Assembly: GCA_023374025.1 (NCBI GenBank)
Contig: SIJG01000001.1
Location: 4,718,828-4,782,827, forward strand
Source of the DNA: Heterodera schachtii
Taxonomy: Eukaryota; Nematoda; Chromadorea; Rhabditida; Heteroderidae
Direction of reading: 5' to 3'
Length of the DNA stretch: 64,000 bases
This document shows, piece by piece, positions 1-10,992 of this stretch (the stretch's first letter is position 1; every line of letters begins with the position of its first letter). Made by a program: the position numbers and the translations under genes. The notes under the pieces are model-generated. The model was not told the DNA's origin. It saw only the letters and a list, made by a program, of their open reading frames with translations, and made no database searches.

Positions 1-1746
1 AAGCGGAACTTTGATTGACGCTTTTAGGCAGTCGATATGCTGCTCGAGTGGAAGAGTTGTCAGTGCAAAGACGCCTCTTTAAATGCCAAATTCGCCGCCA
101 TTGAGAAACAAGTTCGTCATGTCCTGGTCTTTCTCTTATTTGACTCCTCCTTTTCCATTTCTTTTTTGTCTTTTCCATTGCCAATTAATTCTTTCCATGC
201 CTTTTGTCTGATCACTCATTCTTCCGTTTCTCTGTCTGATCAGGTTGTTGAACTGCTTACCTGAGGACATCAAAAGGCCCGGCTCATTGCACGGCTCCCC
301 CCGTACTCTCTCCCAACCCATCCAACAACTCATTGCGCTTGGCCGCACCGTTTACGCGGTTGAACTTTATTTGCGGTGCCGAAGTGTCGCGCTGAGAGCC
401 GCTGCTCGTGAGCTGACCATCAGTGAGGAGCCGTTGTCGTACGTTCGCCAAGTGTCCGGCCTTTTTGTCAACGACATTTTGGAGGCATTCCCCGCCGCTG
501 TCGCTTTTTATGTTGCCGTTTTCCTCCTCTTTAGGTTTGCCAGGAGCTTTCTCCGCACCGCGACCAACTTTGCCAAGTGCTGACTTGGAGTTCGCGTGAG
601 TTGAGTGTCCTCCTTTCGCTCATCCGTCGCCATGTCATCGAAGTTGCTCCCACAATGGCTGTTCTCACGTGATACCCCCGCGACCCTTTGCGACAAATGC
701 CATCATTTGTCACTTCATTAGGCACACTTGGCGTATTTTGATGAGCAAATGTGCCCAACTCGTCCCGATCGGCTTGGACTTGAGCTTCGAAGTCAATAGA
801 TTGGCGGCGCCCTCACTCAAAAATGCTTTGGAAGCTAATTTTGGCAATATTCTCGACTCAATTCGACTCAGAAATTCGGTCGGAGAGACATCGAAATTAA
901 TTCACATTTTGTTGTCAAATATTTATGCAGGAAGAACGTTGGACGCCCTTTTCACTCGGAACTGATCAAAATCTGATAAGATTCCTTGAGGAAATGTCCG
1001 ACATTGGTCTGCAAATTGAGTGGGTGCGTTCCAATTGTTCTTTTGCTATTAATTAATTACCTCTGCTTTTTTGTCGCAACCATGTCCATTTGTCTCTTCT
1101 TTGGACCATTTGTCCTCCCTTTGAGCCATTTCCAGAGCCATTTTCCACCTTTAGGCCATTTGTCGTCCCTCTTCCCCCTCTTCGTCTCTTTCCCCCCTCT
1201 CCCCCGGTGCCTATCGATGCGCGTTGAATTTGGCCCAAAGTGGCTGTCTTTTTGCCCGCACCGCCCTCCAACTCAGTGCGTTTCGCTTCTTCTTGGCCCG
1301 TTAAAAATGCTCACTTTGGACAGGCCGTGACCTCGCCCTTCTGAACACTTCTCCCCACCTCCACCAATTGTCCGATTCGCTGATGCATTCAATTTGGACG
1401 GAACAATTGGCACATCTCACTGCCGGCATGCACAAATCGGTGGTGCACCACTGCACAAGTCGCTTCATCGTTTCCCAGGCACTCTTTTCTTTTGTGCCAT
1501 TCTTTGCTCTTTTCCTCACTTTGGCCTTTTCTAATTATTCTTCAAACCATTCGTTTTGTCTTATTCTTGCCGCTGCAGGTGCTGCCTTTGTGCGAAAAAG
1601 TCTACGAACTCAGCGAAAATGGCACTGGCATTTTGCACCAACTTTTAAGCACGAAATTTCCCCATTTGCTGCACTTTCAGCGCAAGCCAAGCAACACTTT
1701 TTTGAGCAGCAAAAGTGACTCTTCTGAAGAGGTGGCCAATGTGTGA
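1..1746 (+). CDS. exoc-8: Exocyst complex component 8 (Exo84), 3' part
   Basis: This is the C-terminal part of EXOC8/Exo84, an octameric exocyst subunit that tethers secretory vesicles to the plasma membrane. The 5' end lies outside the window. Exons read as about 37-126, 244-499, 535-668, 722-878, 931-1023, 1324-1469 and 1579-1746; the first junction and the piece between 1024 and 1323 are not resolved. Recognisable family blocks are the helix before and including LIALGRTVYAVELYLRCRS, then QLVPIGLDLSFEV and the ERWTPF/FLEEMSDIGLQIE region, and finally QLSDSLMHSIWTEQLAHL close to the C terminus. The reading frame passes through the introns without stops and ends at TGA 1744-1746. A polyadenylation signal AATAAA follows near 1838. 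The identification rests on remembered family pattern, not on a search. Confidence 0.85.
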
Positions 1747-2453
1747 AAGTTAAAATAAGAACAATAATTGCTATTTACAATGTTTGATTAAATGCCACTA
1801 ATTTTTGTAAATTTCGTTTTATTAATTTATTGTTTGAATAAAAGACATATATCTTTCGCATTTTTTGGGCAACTTGTGATTAGTGGACACTCAACCACAA
1901 ATCCCCAATTATTTGCCAATAATAAATAATTTCATTTCGGGGGGGGGGGGGGGTGATGAAGCAGTCAGTAGTTCATTTCCAGTTGTTGGGAAAGGGAAAG
2001 CAGCAGCGAACAAACATAAAGTGATCAACAGCCGATTGGGGGGGGGGGGGGGGAGAGACCGGCCGATGGCATTCATTCCACGGGGAAAAGGGGGCGGGGG
2101 GTATGCCGCGAGGTGGGCGATGCGATTGGACAGAGGGAGTGGGGGGGGGGGACGGTGCGGGTGCCGTCTCATTACCCCCTTCCCCTTGGTTAATGGCATT
2201 GCCGTTGGGGTTGCGACGAGTGGACAATATGTGCATTCTCTGCTCTGGCTGCTGATCCCCCCCCCGGCCCCGGAGGGAGTTTTTTACAGTCACTTCCCTC
2301 AGCTGCTTTTCCCCGGCAATTCCGCGCCCCCCCCCCCTTCCCTTGGCTTTTCCTCCTCCGTCCGCTCTTTTGGCTTATTCTTCCCTCTGCGTGCCTTCGC
2401 TTCTTCTCCGATATAAATGGCTGTTGTCGCGCTCCGTCACCATTTGCTTGCCA
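1747..2453. other. Intergenic region with poly(G) runs
   Basis: It holds the EXOC8 3' UTR with AATAAA near 1838, then a region with G runs of 9-14 bases near 1938, 2039 and 2139 and C runs near 2259 and 2328. No reading frame here resembles a protein. A TATAAA-like string lies at about 2411-2416, just before the cuticlin start codon. Confidence 0.6.
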
Positions 2454-5129
2454 ATGTGCCTTTTCCTTCTGTTCGTTCCCTCTCCGTGCTTCGTCCTTTT
2501 TTTGTTGGCCTTTTTCGGTTTGGCCATTTGTGGTGACTTTCCACCGCCTCCGTTGGCAAATAGCGTTTTGGCTGAGCCTCGGGTGGACTGCGGCGTGGAA
2601 TCGATTAGTGTCGGTGATCACACAGGTGCAATTTGGCCAAGCATTGTCCGTTCTGTTCAAGGTTTGGACCCGTACGGAAAAGCCATTCCGAGGTCGGCTT
2701 TACGTGGAGGACGAGTCGGAGCATCCGGAATGCGTGCGCAGCTACGCCAACGGGGCGGAGGGGGGCGCGGCCGGCGATTTGGGCGGAGGCGGAGGCGCCG
2801 AATTCAGTCTCCGATTTGGACAGTGCAACATGCGCAGGCAGCGATCGGTGCGTGGATGGCATTTTTGCCATTTGCCATGGCCAATTCGGCCCCGTCCTCC
2901 CCCACCATTCAGCTTAACCCCCGCGGCGTCTCCTACTCCTTCACTTTGGTCATCTCTTTCCATCCCGTCTTTTTGACCGGGATTGACCGTGCCTTCAATA
3001 TTCGCTGCTTTTTCACAGAAGCCGTCCGTGCAATTGACGCTTCAATGGACGTTAGGTGAGGGAAAGCGTTTGCCAATTGCGTTGCTTTCCCCTGTTTTTA
3101 TTCCGTTTGTCCCTCCTTTAGCCCCCTTTCCACTTCGGTGGTGGAGCGTCAGTTCGCCCTTCCCCAGTGCAATTACCATTTACGACACGGCATCGACGGA
3201 CCCTTTCTGAAGTACGCGTCAATTGGTGAGCCGGTGACGCATGTTTGGCAGTGCGACCCGGTGGCCGGGTGGTTGTACGGAGTGCTCATTCACTCGTGCT
3301 TTGTGGACGACGGACGTGGCAATCGCTTCGATCTGGTGGATGACAAAGGGTCTGTGACAGCAGTGGGAGGAAAGCGCACTTCTGTTGGGGGGGGGGGGTT
3401 GAAAATCGTTGGGATCCCGTGGTTTGGCGTTGTCTCGAGAATCTCGGGACTGACTCGGCCGATTCTCTCTTGGGAGGGTCTCCGTCGGTCCGTCCATGTT
3501 CTCGTCCCGTTGTCCTTGTTCAGCTGCGTCACCGACCAATCTTTGCTCGCCGACATTCAGTACGACGAAAAGGCATTTGCCGCCCATTCGCATGCCCACG
3601 TGGTACTCTTCCGTCCCTTTTCATTCCGTCCCTCGTCCATTTCCGCTCCGTCCCTTCAGTTCCGTTACGCCGATCGTGTCCAACTGTTCTTCACCTGCAC
3701 CGTTCAGTTGTGCTTCCGCGAAGACGGCGGTTGCGAAGGAATTTCTCCGCCTCAGTGCGACAGACACAACACTTCGCCAGCCCAAAGGTCGGCCGATGGA
3801 TTAAATGGCAAAAGCATTGGCATGGGAAGGACTTTCTGTCCTATTTTGGAACTGACAAATGAGTTTCTTCCAGTTTTAGGCCCAAAGAGCATTCGCAACA
3901 CTTTTCTCGCCTCCCTCTCCCGCGTCCGCCTGGACTCAACCGCAATTTCCGCAAATCTTCCGAAAGTAATGAATTGCCTCTGGGCCCTCCCTCGCCGTTG
4001 GGCCGTCGTACGCCTTTGTCCGTTCGTCCGTCCCCTCCTCCGTCCCCCGGTGCTCCATTCCATCCTTCCCTTTTTGGGTGCGTCCTCTCTTCTATTTATC
4101 TATTTATTTTGCTTTTGCTAATTGAGGAGAGGCGAACCTCCCTACAAGGACAGTCCTCTGCTGGCAAATGCCAATGGGACGGGGGCGAGTGACGAGCGAA
4201 TCGCCGATCAGTTGCTGCTCTTCGAAGTGCTTTCTGAGACAAATCGAAGTCGCGCCGGAAGGGACGCGCAAATCGAAGAAGAAGACGACGCATTTGGAGC
4301 AGTGATGGGCCGAATGGAGACGGATTTGAGCGCGGATTTGACGGTTGTGCCAAAGCCAAGGGAAGGCGAAGACGCGGAAGGGCCGCAAATGGTGGAAAGT
4401 CGGGGAAACGGAGAAGGCACGGCAAGGATGGAGCACGGAAGAGGAGGGACAACAGGTAAAAGGGGAACGAGGAGATAACAGCACAAGCGGAAGACGAGGC
4501 CAAAAGGGAATCGGACATTGGGACTAAAAAAGAGGGTGCCAAAAGGGAGTCGGACGTTGGGACTGAAAAAGAGGGTGACAAAAGGGAGTCGGACATTGGG
4601 ACTGAAAAAGAGGGTGACAAAAGGGAGTCGGACATTGGGACTGAAAAAGAGGGGGCCAAAAGGGATTCAGTCGGACATTGGGACTGAAAAAGAGGGGGCC
4701 AAAAGGGATTCAGTCGGACATTGGGACTGAAAAAGAGGGGGCCAAAAGGGATTCAGTCGGACATTGGGACTGAAAAAGAGGGGGCCAAAAGCAGAAAAAG
4801 AAATTCTAATTCACTAATTACCCCCCCCCCCCCTAATGACGACCCTTTTGTTCGCGTGTTGTCCATCAAACGGGCCGAGTACAGTCCGCTCAATGCCCAC
4901 TTGGACTCTCAACGCATCGGCAGCTTCGAAATGCTCGCCGTTGTCGCTGTCTCTTTCGGAGCCACCGTTACGGTAAGGAAACGATATTAATGTATTTTAA
5001 TCACTTTAAGAAATAATTTTCATGTTTTGAAAGGTGACTTCAATCATTATAACAATTTGTCTACAGCGAAGTCGAATTCGGAAATTAATGGCCGAGAAAA
5101 ATGGAAAAGTGACAATTTACGGAGAATAA
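2454..5129 (+). CDS. Cuticlin-like ZP-domain membrane protein
   Basis: A member of the nematode cuticlin (CUT/CUTL) family, whose ZP domains polymerise in the cuticle. Exons: 2454-2609, 2662-2847, 2913-3055, 3122-3349, 3524-3602, 3660 to about 3788, about 3898-4078, 4127 onward, a 3' exon ending at 4974, and 5067-5129. A hydrophobic N terminus (MCLFLLFVPSPCFVLFLLAF) is followed by the ZP domain. It starts at RVDCGVESIS joined to VWTRTEKPFRGRLYV and goes on with LNPRGVSYSF, VTHVWQCD, HSCFVDDGRGN, the CVTDQSLL block and ISPPQC, with the conserved Cys in place. A Pro/Ser-rich tail follows, then an acidic stretch, a tandem-repeat segment (4500-4790), a membrane segment around FEMLAVVAVSFGATVT and a short basic cytoplasmic tail ending at 5129. 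Frame 4127 onward reads clearly, but the path through the repeat is broken as sequenced (see finding). No clear furin site was seen. Confidence 0.88.
4500..4792 (+). repeat. Minisatellite, 39-nt and 43-nt units
   Basis: Tandem units run through the 3' half of the cuticlin gene. Four units of 39 nt encode 13 residues each (pattern KRESDIGTEKEGD). Three units of 43 nt carry four extra bases in the place where GAGTCGG becomes GATTCAGTCGG. Each 43-nt unit shifts the frame by one, so three together restore it. A poly(C) run of 13 follows at 4821-4833. Confidence 0.85.
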
Positions 5130-5967
5130 AAGAGCAAAGATGCGATTTAATTCATCATGGACATATTTGCATAGATAAAATTATTACCAAAAGTTAATCC
5201 ACTTTAATTACTCAAAATCTTTGTTTACTCCCGACCGAAATTCCATTCCCGACGAAGGCGTTCATTCCCCAGCTAAGCGAAGCAAATTTCGAATTACATT
5301 TTTAAATGAATTCAAATCTGCACATAGTGCCAAGTAATATTAATTGTTTTTTAATTTGAATTCAATTTTTCATTCATTCGCTTTCCTTCCCTTTTCCTCC
5401 GCCAGCAGCGGCAACTGTCACCCCCACTTTTGTTCTCAATGCTAAAAAAGGACAATGACAAAGATGAGTGAGTTGAATAAGTGAATGAATGAACAGTGGT
5501 CACACATTTGGCGCCTCTTCCGTCCACTTTTCCCCTTTTTCTTTTCCCTTTCTCTCTCTCTCTCTCTCTCTCTCCGTCCCTCACATTCCTTCCCCATTAA
5601 TTGGTCAATTGGCGCAGTGCAAAATGAAAATGGAAAAGTTGTCGATCAAAATTAGAATCATCTGTTGCTGCTGCTGATGGAAAGAAGGGTTTTATGTATG
5701 GATGAGAATCCCTCCCCCCCCCCGTCCGATCGATGGAGGAGGGGGGGGGGGGGGGGAAGGATGGAAATGAACCGAACGAAATGCGAACGAATGAATGAAT
5801 GGTAACGGACGGATGGACGACCAAAATGACAACCAATGACCATCCCATTTTACCAGTGCATTTGCATTTCGCAACTCATTTTGGCCCGGCTTTTCTTCGC
5901 AATTCCCTCCTTTTTCTTTCCTTTGCATTTATTTTCTTTTTTTATACTTTTAGATTAATTAAATCAA
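5130..5967. other. Intergenic region with (CT)n and G runs
   Basis: No gene seen. It contains a (CT)n microsatellite at about 5551-5573, a short C run near 5710 followed by a long G run at 5742-5757, and imperfect GAATGAATG/ACGGACGG motifs. The last 30 bases have a pyrimidine-rich TTTTTATACTTTTAG acceptor directly before the next start codon, as expected for a spliced-leader acceptor. Confidence 0.6.
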
Positions 5968-6844
5968 ATGGCTTCGTCCGATTCTGAAGCTTCTTCGTTC
6001 GCACTCCCTCAGAATTCGAAGTGCGGCGCCACTGCGAGCGGACAGAAAACAACGGCAAATGCTTCGTCCTCTCTGGCGATGCGAGTGCAGCGGAAAGTGT
6101 TGTCCAAATTGTCCAAGCGGGGAATGGTGCGACTTTTGGGCGACAATCGTTTGGTGAGTTGAAAAGTTAATCGATGCAAAAAAATAAAAGTTTTTAATCT
6201 CAGCGATTTTTTATCAGATTGCTTTGATGGACGCATTGTACGAAATGCTCAAAGAATTTTATGACTCAAAGACCGCTGAAAAGGTGGGCAATGTTTGGCG
6301 AAGGAATTCGGAAGGGTTAACCAATAAAATCCTTCGATTTTCCTCCGTTTTTCCCGCGAAGGTTGTGAAAAACGGGATCAAACTTATCGTCAAAGTGGGG
6401 TTGCTCTGTCGGGAGAACAAATTGAGCGAAGAACAGCAGCGCCTTTTGTCAGCGGTCGAAAGTGAATTTGGCCGATTGGCGCTGACCATTCAATCGTTTC
6501 GTAAAGTTAGTTTTGGTCCGATAAATACGTACAAGAATTAATAAAACATTGGTTAGGTCCAATTTTCTTACAATCGGACATTTCTGCTCTCTTCGATCGA
6601 TGCAATTCATCGGTCAATTCTCAAAATCGTCGAGCAAACGCTTAGCGAAAAGTCAGCCAAACGGGTGGAGAATGTATTCGGCCATTTTTCCAACGGCGAA
6701 TTCCTCGATTTTGTTTTCACTTCGTCCGGCGCTATTCACACTGAAATGGTGCGACAATTTGCTGCGGAATTGGACAATTTGTTGGCCATTGAAACGGAAG
6801 AGGAGGGCGGAGAGACGGCGAGGGATGAAAATAGCACACCGTAG
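5968..6844 (+). CDS. TNFAIP8/TIPE-family lipid-transfer-like protein
   Basis: This is a TNFAIP8 (TIPE, DUF758) family protein. The family forms a helical bundle with a hydrophobic cavity that binds phosphoinositides and acts in signalling, cell death and immunity. Exons are 5968-6153, 6218-6283, 6362-6505 and 6557-6844, all with GT-AG introns and phase-0 junctions. Family landmarks are RVQRKVLSKLSKRGMVRLL in the first exon, ALMDALYEMLKEF, then VVKNGIKLIVKVGLLCREN, LSEEQQRLL, and the C-terminal RVENVFGHFSNGEFLDFVF. The N-terminal 30 residues are Ser/Ala-rich and not conserved, and the C-terminal tail is acidic. The total length of about 228 residues is a little above the usual 190. The start ATG lies directly after a trans-splice-like acceptor. 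AATAAA follows near 6983. Confidence 0.88.
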
Positions 6845-7298
6845 GGAGAGACGAACAGACGGAGGGAAATGTCAGAACGAATGACTCTTTAAAAGACCAG
6901 CGAATGTGAGCTGGCAAAATGTATCATTTTATGTTTGTTCTGTCTGCATTAAAACTTTATCTGTATCTTATTTTTTGCACACAATAAAGGAAATTGAGAA
7001 ATTTGCTGTTGACTTTTTGGATTTCTCTTTAAATTTTTGAAATGAGCAACTTACAAGTATTTTATTCCTAAGATAAGAGTCTCAGGGGTTTTATTTTTCA
7101 GCCCCCCTTCAAAGGGGGTCTTTGTTTAAGGAGGTTGTACATATTTTAAGAAACGGAATTTTCAATTTTAAAAAACTAAAATTGAGTCAACTTCAAACAT
7201 TATGCCAAAAACTACTAAAATTAACTTTTTGTTTGTTTCGCTTTTCTTCGCTTCCTTTCCAATTTTCTCTTTCATTTCGTCCGCTTTTTCAGTGCGAA

Positions 7299-7932
7299 AT
7301 GAATGGCAAGGGAAAAAACAAAAAGACTTCGTCTTATAAAGAAAGGAAGGCCATTTCGTACCAGCAGGGCAGTGACCCTCCGTTTTTGGCACAATTCAAA
7401 AACAAACTCGGATACAAAGAATGGACCGTCGAGGATAAGGTCTTCTAAAAATGTATTTTAAAATTAAAACTTGATTGAAGTTTGCCAAAAGTGATGACGA
7501 GGAGGAGGAGGAGGGGGCGGACAATCCGACGGATGACATCCGAAAGATGCGAGAAGAGGAAAGACCCCAAGTGGTGGTGTTGGACCCGAGAACGGATCTG
7601 TCGGCGGAAGAACTGCAGAAAGAGATTGTGAAGGGAAACGAGGAGGAAGACAGTGAGAGAAGGGGGAGGGGTTTAATTAGTGGGGTGGGTGCTAATTGAG
7701 GATTTATCGTTGGATTCGAAAAATTTCGAAAATTAGAATATTTTCAGAGCGCAAAATAATGGAAGGAAAAATTGTGTTTCGGAAGCCCGAGAAAAGGAAG
7801 ACGGAAAATGGAAGTGGGAAAGAAGGAAGCAAAAAGGAGGAGGAGAAACGAGCCAAAAGAGAAGAGAAACCGGGACAGCAGCAGAAGGAGCAGAACAGAC
7901 GACTTCTTTCGTTTGGGGAGGAAGACGAATGA
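7299..7932 (+). CDS. KIAA1143-like protein (DUF4604)
   Basis: A homologue of the small, conserved, mostly disordered protein KIAA1143, which has no settled molecular role. Exons are 7299-7439, 7481 to about 7651 and 7747-7932. Family landmarks are the N-terminal ISYQQGSDPPFLAQFKNKLGY, the central RPQVVVLDPRTDLSAEEL, the GKIVFRKPEKRK motif, and the C-terminal LLSFGEEDE before TGA 7930-7932. A glutamate run after FAKSDDEEEEE and a Lys/Glu-rich region before the tail are typical of the family. The start follows a TTTTTCAG acceptor by six bases, suggesting trans-splicing. It lies 455 bases downstream of the TIPE gene on the same strand; a joint operon is possible but unproven. Confidence 0.87.
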
Positions 7933-8012
7933 ACCAAAGGATTTTCTCGATTTTTATGCGATGGTTCAAAAGCAACTCGATGTAATTTTGGTGAATAATA
8001 AAAAAAACTCGA

Positions 8013-8165
8013 CTCTTATGCAGTTTAACCCCCATAAATTTTTTGGAAGAAATTTTTTTTCTTTTAAAAAGTTGTGAAACGAATTTATTGGGGGTTTCTG
8101 GGTCGCTGATCACGTTTTCGGCACCCATTTCGACCAATTTTTATGGGGGTTAAACTGCATAAGAG
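8013..8165. mobile_element. Short inverted-repeat element (MITE-like)
   Basis: A 153-bp sequence with nearly perfect terminal arms of about 28 bases: CTCTTATGCAGTTTAACCCC at the left and its complement GGGGTTAAACTGCATAAGAG at the right. The centre contains CTGATCACG followed by CCATTTCGAC, a pair of motifs also seen in the larger inverted-repeat element at 47177-47659. No clear target-site duplication was found. It sits between the convergent ends of the KIAA1143-like and lipase-like genes. Confidence 0.65.
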
Positions 8166-8280
8166 CCAAAAACTTTTAAGAAGAAAACGAACCTAATAAA
8201 TAATAAATTTTTGAGCAGTATTAGAGGACTGTATATACATAATTAATGAATAATGATAAAAACTAAGTGAAATTAACGAA

Positions 8281-10992
8281 TTATGTATTCGATTTTTTGT
8301 CAACGGATGGGGAAAGGCCTTCGAAACTTTCTGCAGAGTTTAGCACTGACAATGAACGATTCTCCGTTGATGAGATTGGGCCAGGTTTTGTGATCTTCCG
8401 ATATTGGGCCGAAGGTCCGTGCGGCGGAATGACGTCGAAGCGACCCTTGGAACCCTAAAATAAAAAAGTTAAACCACATTAAGATGAACAAGAAAATTTA
8501 GGACATTCTCACCTTTTTACTCCTCTGATAAAAAAGGGTGCCCAAACAAAGGACGGAGACAGCGGCAATTCCGACAATTGCCACCGTGGCGACGTAAAGG
8601 TCGGAGATTTGCGGGCCAAATTTATTTCTGCCCCTTTTCTGCTCCAATTGTTTCTCAATTATTCGCGCCTCTTCGTGAGTCCGAATTTTGCAAAGATTAA
8701 AATTGTCAGCGGTTCTGAAGTAGGGACAGCCCTAAGAAGAAATGATTAAAAGACGAAAGACATTTATCATTGGATTCATTTGGATTACCAAGGAAGGACA
8801 AAAATAGGCATCTTGGGACAACACGGCATTGGACAAATTGTACTTGGGGCCAGCAATGAGCCGATTCCAAAGCCATTTGGCAGCGTAAGTGTGGCCACGC
8901 CTGTTGAGCAAAGGCTGAAAATGTAAACATAAAATTAAATAAAAAAAAATTGTTGGCTTTTAAAACCTTATTGGGAATGAACAACGAATAGGGGTAACGA
9001 GAAGTGACGGTGAGCATTGGCAGAGCAAGTGCGTTGAATGTTTTACGCTGCAGAGAAATCAGATAAATGGAATTAGAATAAAAAAAATTTTTCAAATTTT
9101 TCATAATTAAATGTATGGCTTCCCCTCCCTTTTTTGACCCTTTTCCATCCATTAAAATTCGTCTCACTTTGGCCCCCTCCATGTGCGTCTGAATCTCCTC
9201 AAATGCTTTTACCCATTCTTCGCTCAGTGCACTCATAAATTTGTCGTCTTTATTCTGAGAGCATAAACAACGCGTCCTTAAAAAACCTTGGAAAAATTCA
9301 AAAAAGACAATAAAATATTTAAACGGACTTGAGCAAATTGAACTTTTGTTGGTACAGCGAAGTGACGTGAATTGGGCCTGAAAGTCATTTTCAAAATGTC
9401 TAAATTGCGGTGAATGGCACCAATACCCAACAAAATCACCAGTGCTTTGTGAATCCCACGGTTCAAAATGTCCAATGCCTCGACGAGTGCCTTTGTATTT
9501 GGACCCGTGCAATTTTTGCAGACCTTTTGAAAATATAATTCGGTTTTTATAAAAATGGCTAATTTTACCCACCTCTTCGGTTCCAATGGTGACAATAATC
9601 AAAGCCCAAGTGTTGAACACATCCAATTCCCGAAGTCGCTTCATCCGTCTCACCAATTCGACGGCCTAAACACGGAAGAATTCCATATAAAACACGGTGC
9701 GTCGTCAACTTGGACCTGTCCAGGCATCGAAGAACTGCTCGCCCCACTGACTGCCACATTCAGTTGGTTTTCGGGCAATTGGTCGCGTTGGCCCATTCCA
9801 TGAGAAACTCCGAAGAGTAAATTGGAGTCAATGAACTCGCGCAGAATGTTGGGGACGGTGACGAGACCATCTTTAGCGAATGAAATATATTAGAAAATAA
9901 TGCAAGCGAAGAACTTAAAAAAATAAGCAACTACCTTATAATTAGCCAAACAATCAGAAAAAGTATTATCATTCAGCCCATTTTGAACATTAATTTGGCA
10001 AGTTTGTGAATCGGCTAATAATTTATATTTATTTTGTATCTTCCTTAGGGCAACAATGAATGATTCAATATTTGTTTTCTTTCCCACCAATTGTCGCATC
10101 CCCCCCAATGGGAAAGGCGGCACCGCGGAATTCGATGTCCGTCCGCGGCCAAAGCCCGGCACCGGTGGCCAATGAGTCGCCCATTGATGCGATAATGCCA
10201 ATGTCCTCGGGACTTAAATTTGCCGTCGAAGTGCCTTTAAATCGAAATGAAAAAGAAATTTTTGGTGAAAATAGCTTAATTTTCTATTGAAGTCAATTTT
10301 TATTGAAAAGATTTTTGGACAAATATTTTAATTTTTGTACCGGTGAGGAGATCGGTTTTAGTTTTTGGACAACTGAATGATTTTCTGTTGCTGAATGCAC
10401 TGTTTATAATCGACACGGCGTCGTCCGGTCGCTGCTGCTCAGAGTCGGGCAATTTAACCGCAGAAAGCTCTGAGTTGATCAGATCTTCGGGGTTCCTATA
10501 ATTTCCCAAAAATAAATATCTGAATTTAAATATAGAAATACATTTTCTAAAATCCTTCAGTCCCTTCCTGAAATATGTCCAATCCCACCTTTCTTCACTG
10601 ACATCGCTGTCCCCTTGGTCCTCTTCCTCCTCCTCTTCGTCCTCCGATGTGTCACTTTCTTCATTTTCATGAGAAGTTAAATGTTTGTTGATATGGCTGT
10701 TAATGCGTTCCGCTGTTTGTGAGGAATTATCCAGCATAATCTTTTCAAAATCTATGTAAAAAGTTTATTTTCCATCTTTTTTGAATTGAACACCTTTAGT
10801 TGCGTGGTCATTGTTTCTGTTCGCCTTTACCAATATCAAATTGTTGTTTCTTATGCCTTCGTTGTCCTTGACTAATAATTTCGCAGTTCGTTGAAAACGT
10901 TGGTGCGCAGAAAAAGGAATGAGCAAATTGAGAAAAGAAATAAAAAACGGCAAAAAACGGAAGTGAAATCGCCAAATAACGAAAGCGAACAT
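8281..10992 (-). CDS. Phospholipase B/GDSL-lipase-like membrane protein, likely inactive
   Basis: This resembles phospholipase B1 (PLB1) of the GDSL/SGNH hydrolase family. The start ATG 10992-10990 opens a hydrophobic signal or anchor sequence. An acidic run (DTSEDEEEEEEDQGDSD) and the SFSCPKTKTDLL lead-in follow. Block I is ASMGDSLATGAGLWPRTD with FPIGGDATI, so the nucleophile Ser is present. Block II lies in QLNVAVSGASS. Block III reads VTIGTEEVCKNC where active members have GTND. The C-terminal block reads YPYSLFIPNKPLLNRRGH, where active members have an Asp and His before PN. The Cys-rich end (FCPSLGCPYFRT) matches the family. Near the C terminus a membrane segment (VATVAIVGIAAVSVLCLGTL) precedes a basic/Ser-rich tail ending at 8281. 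About eleven exons; inner limits are approximate. Probable role: surface or luminal binding protein rather than esterase (inference). Confidence 0.82.

Noticed and set aside
1883..2660. Overlapping Gly- and Pro-rich frames
   Set aside because: They come from poly(G) runs read in different frames and have no start context or similarity.
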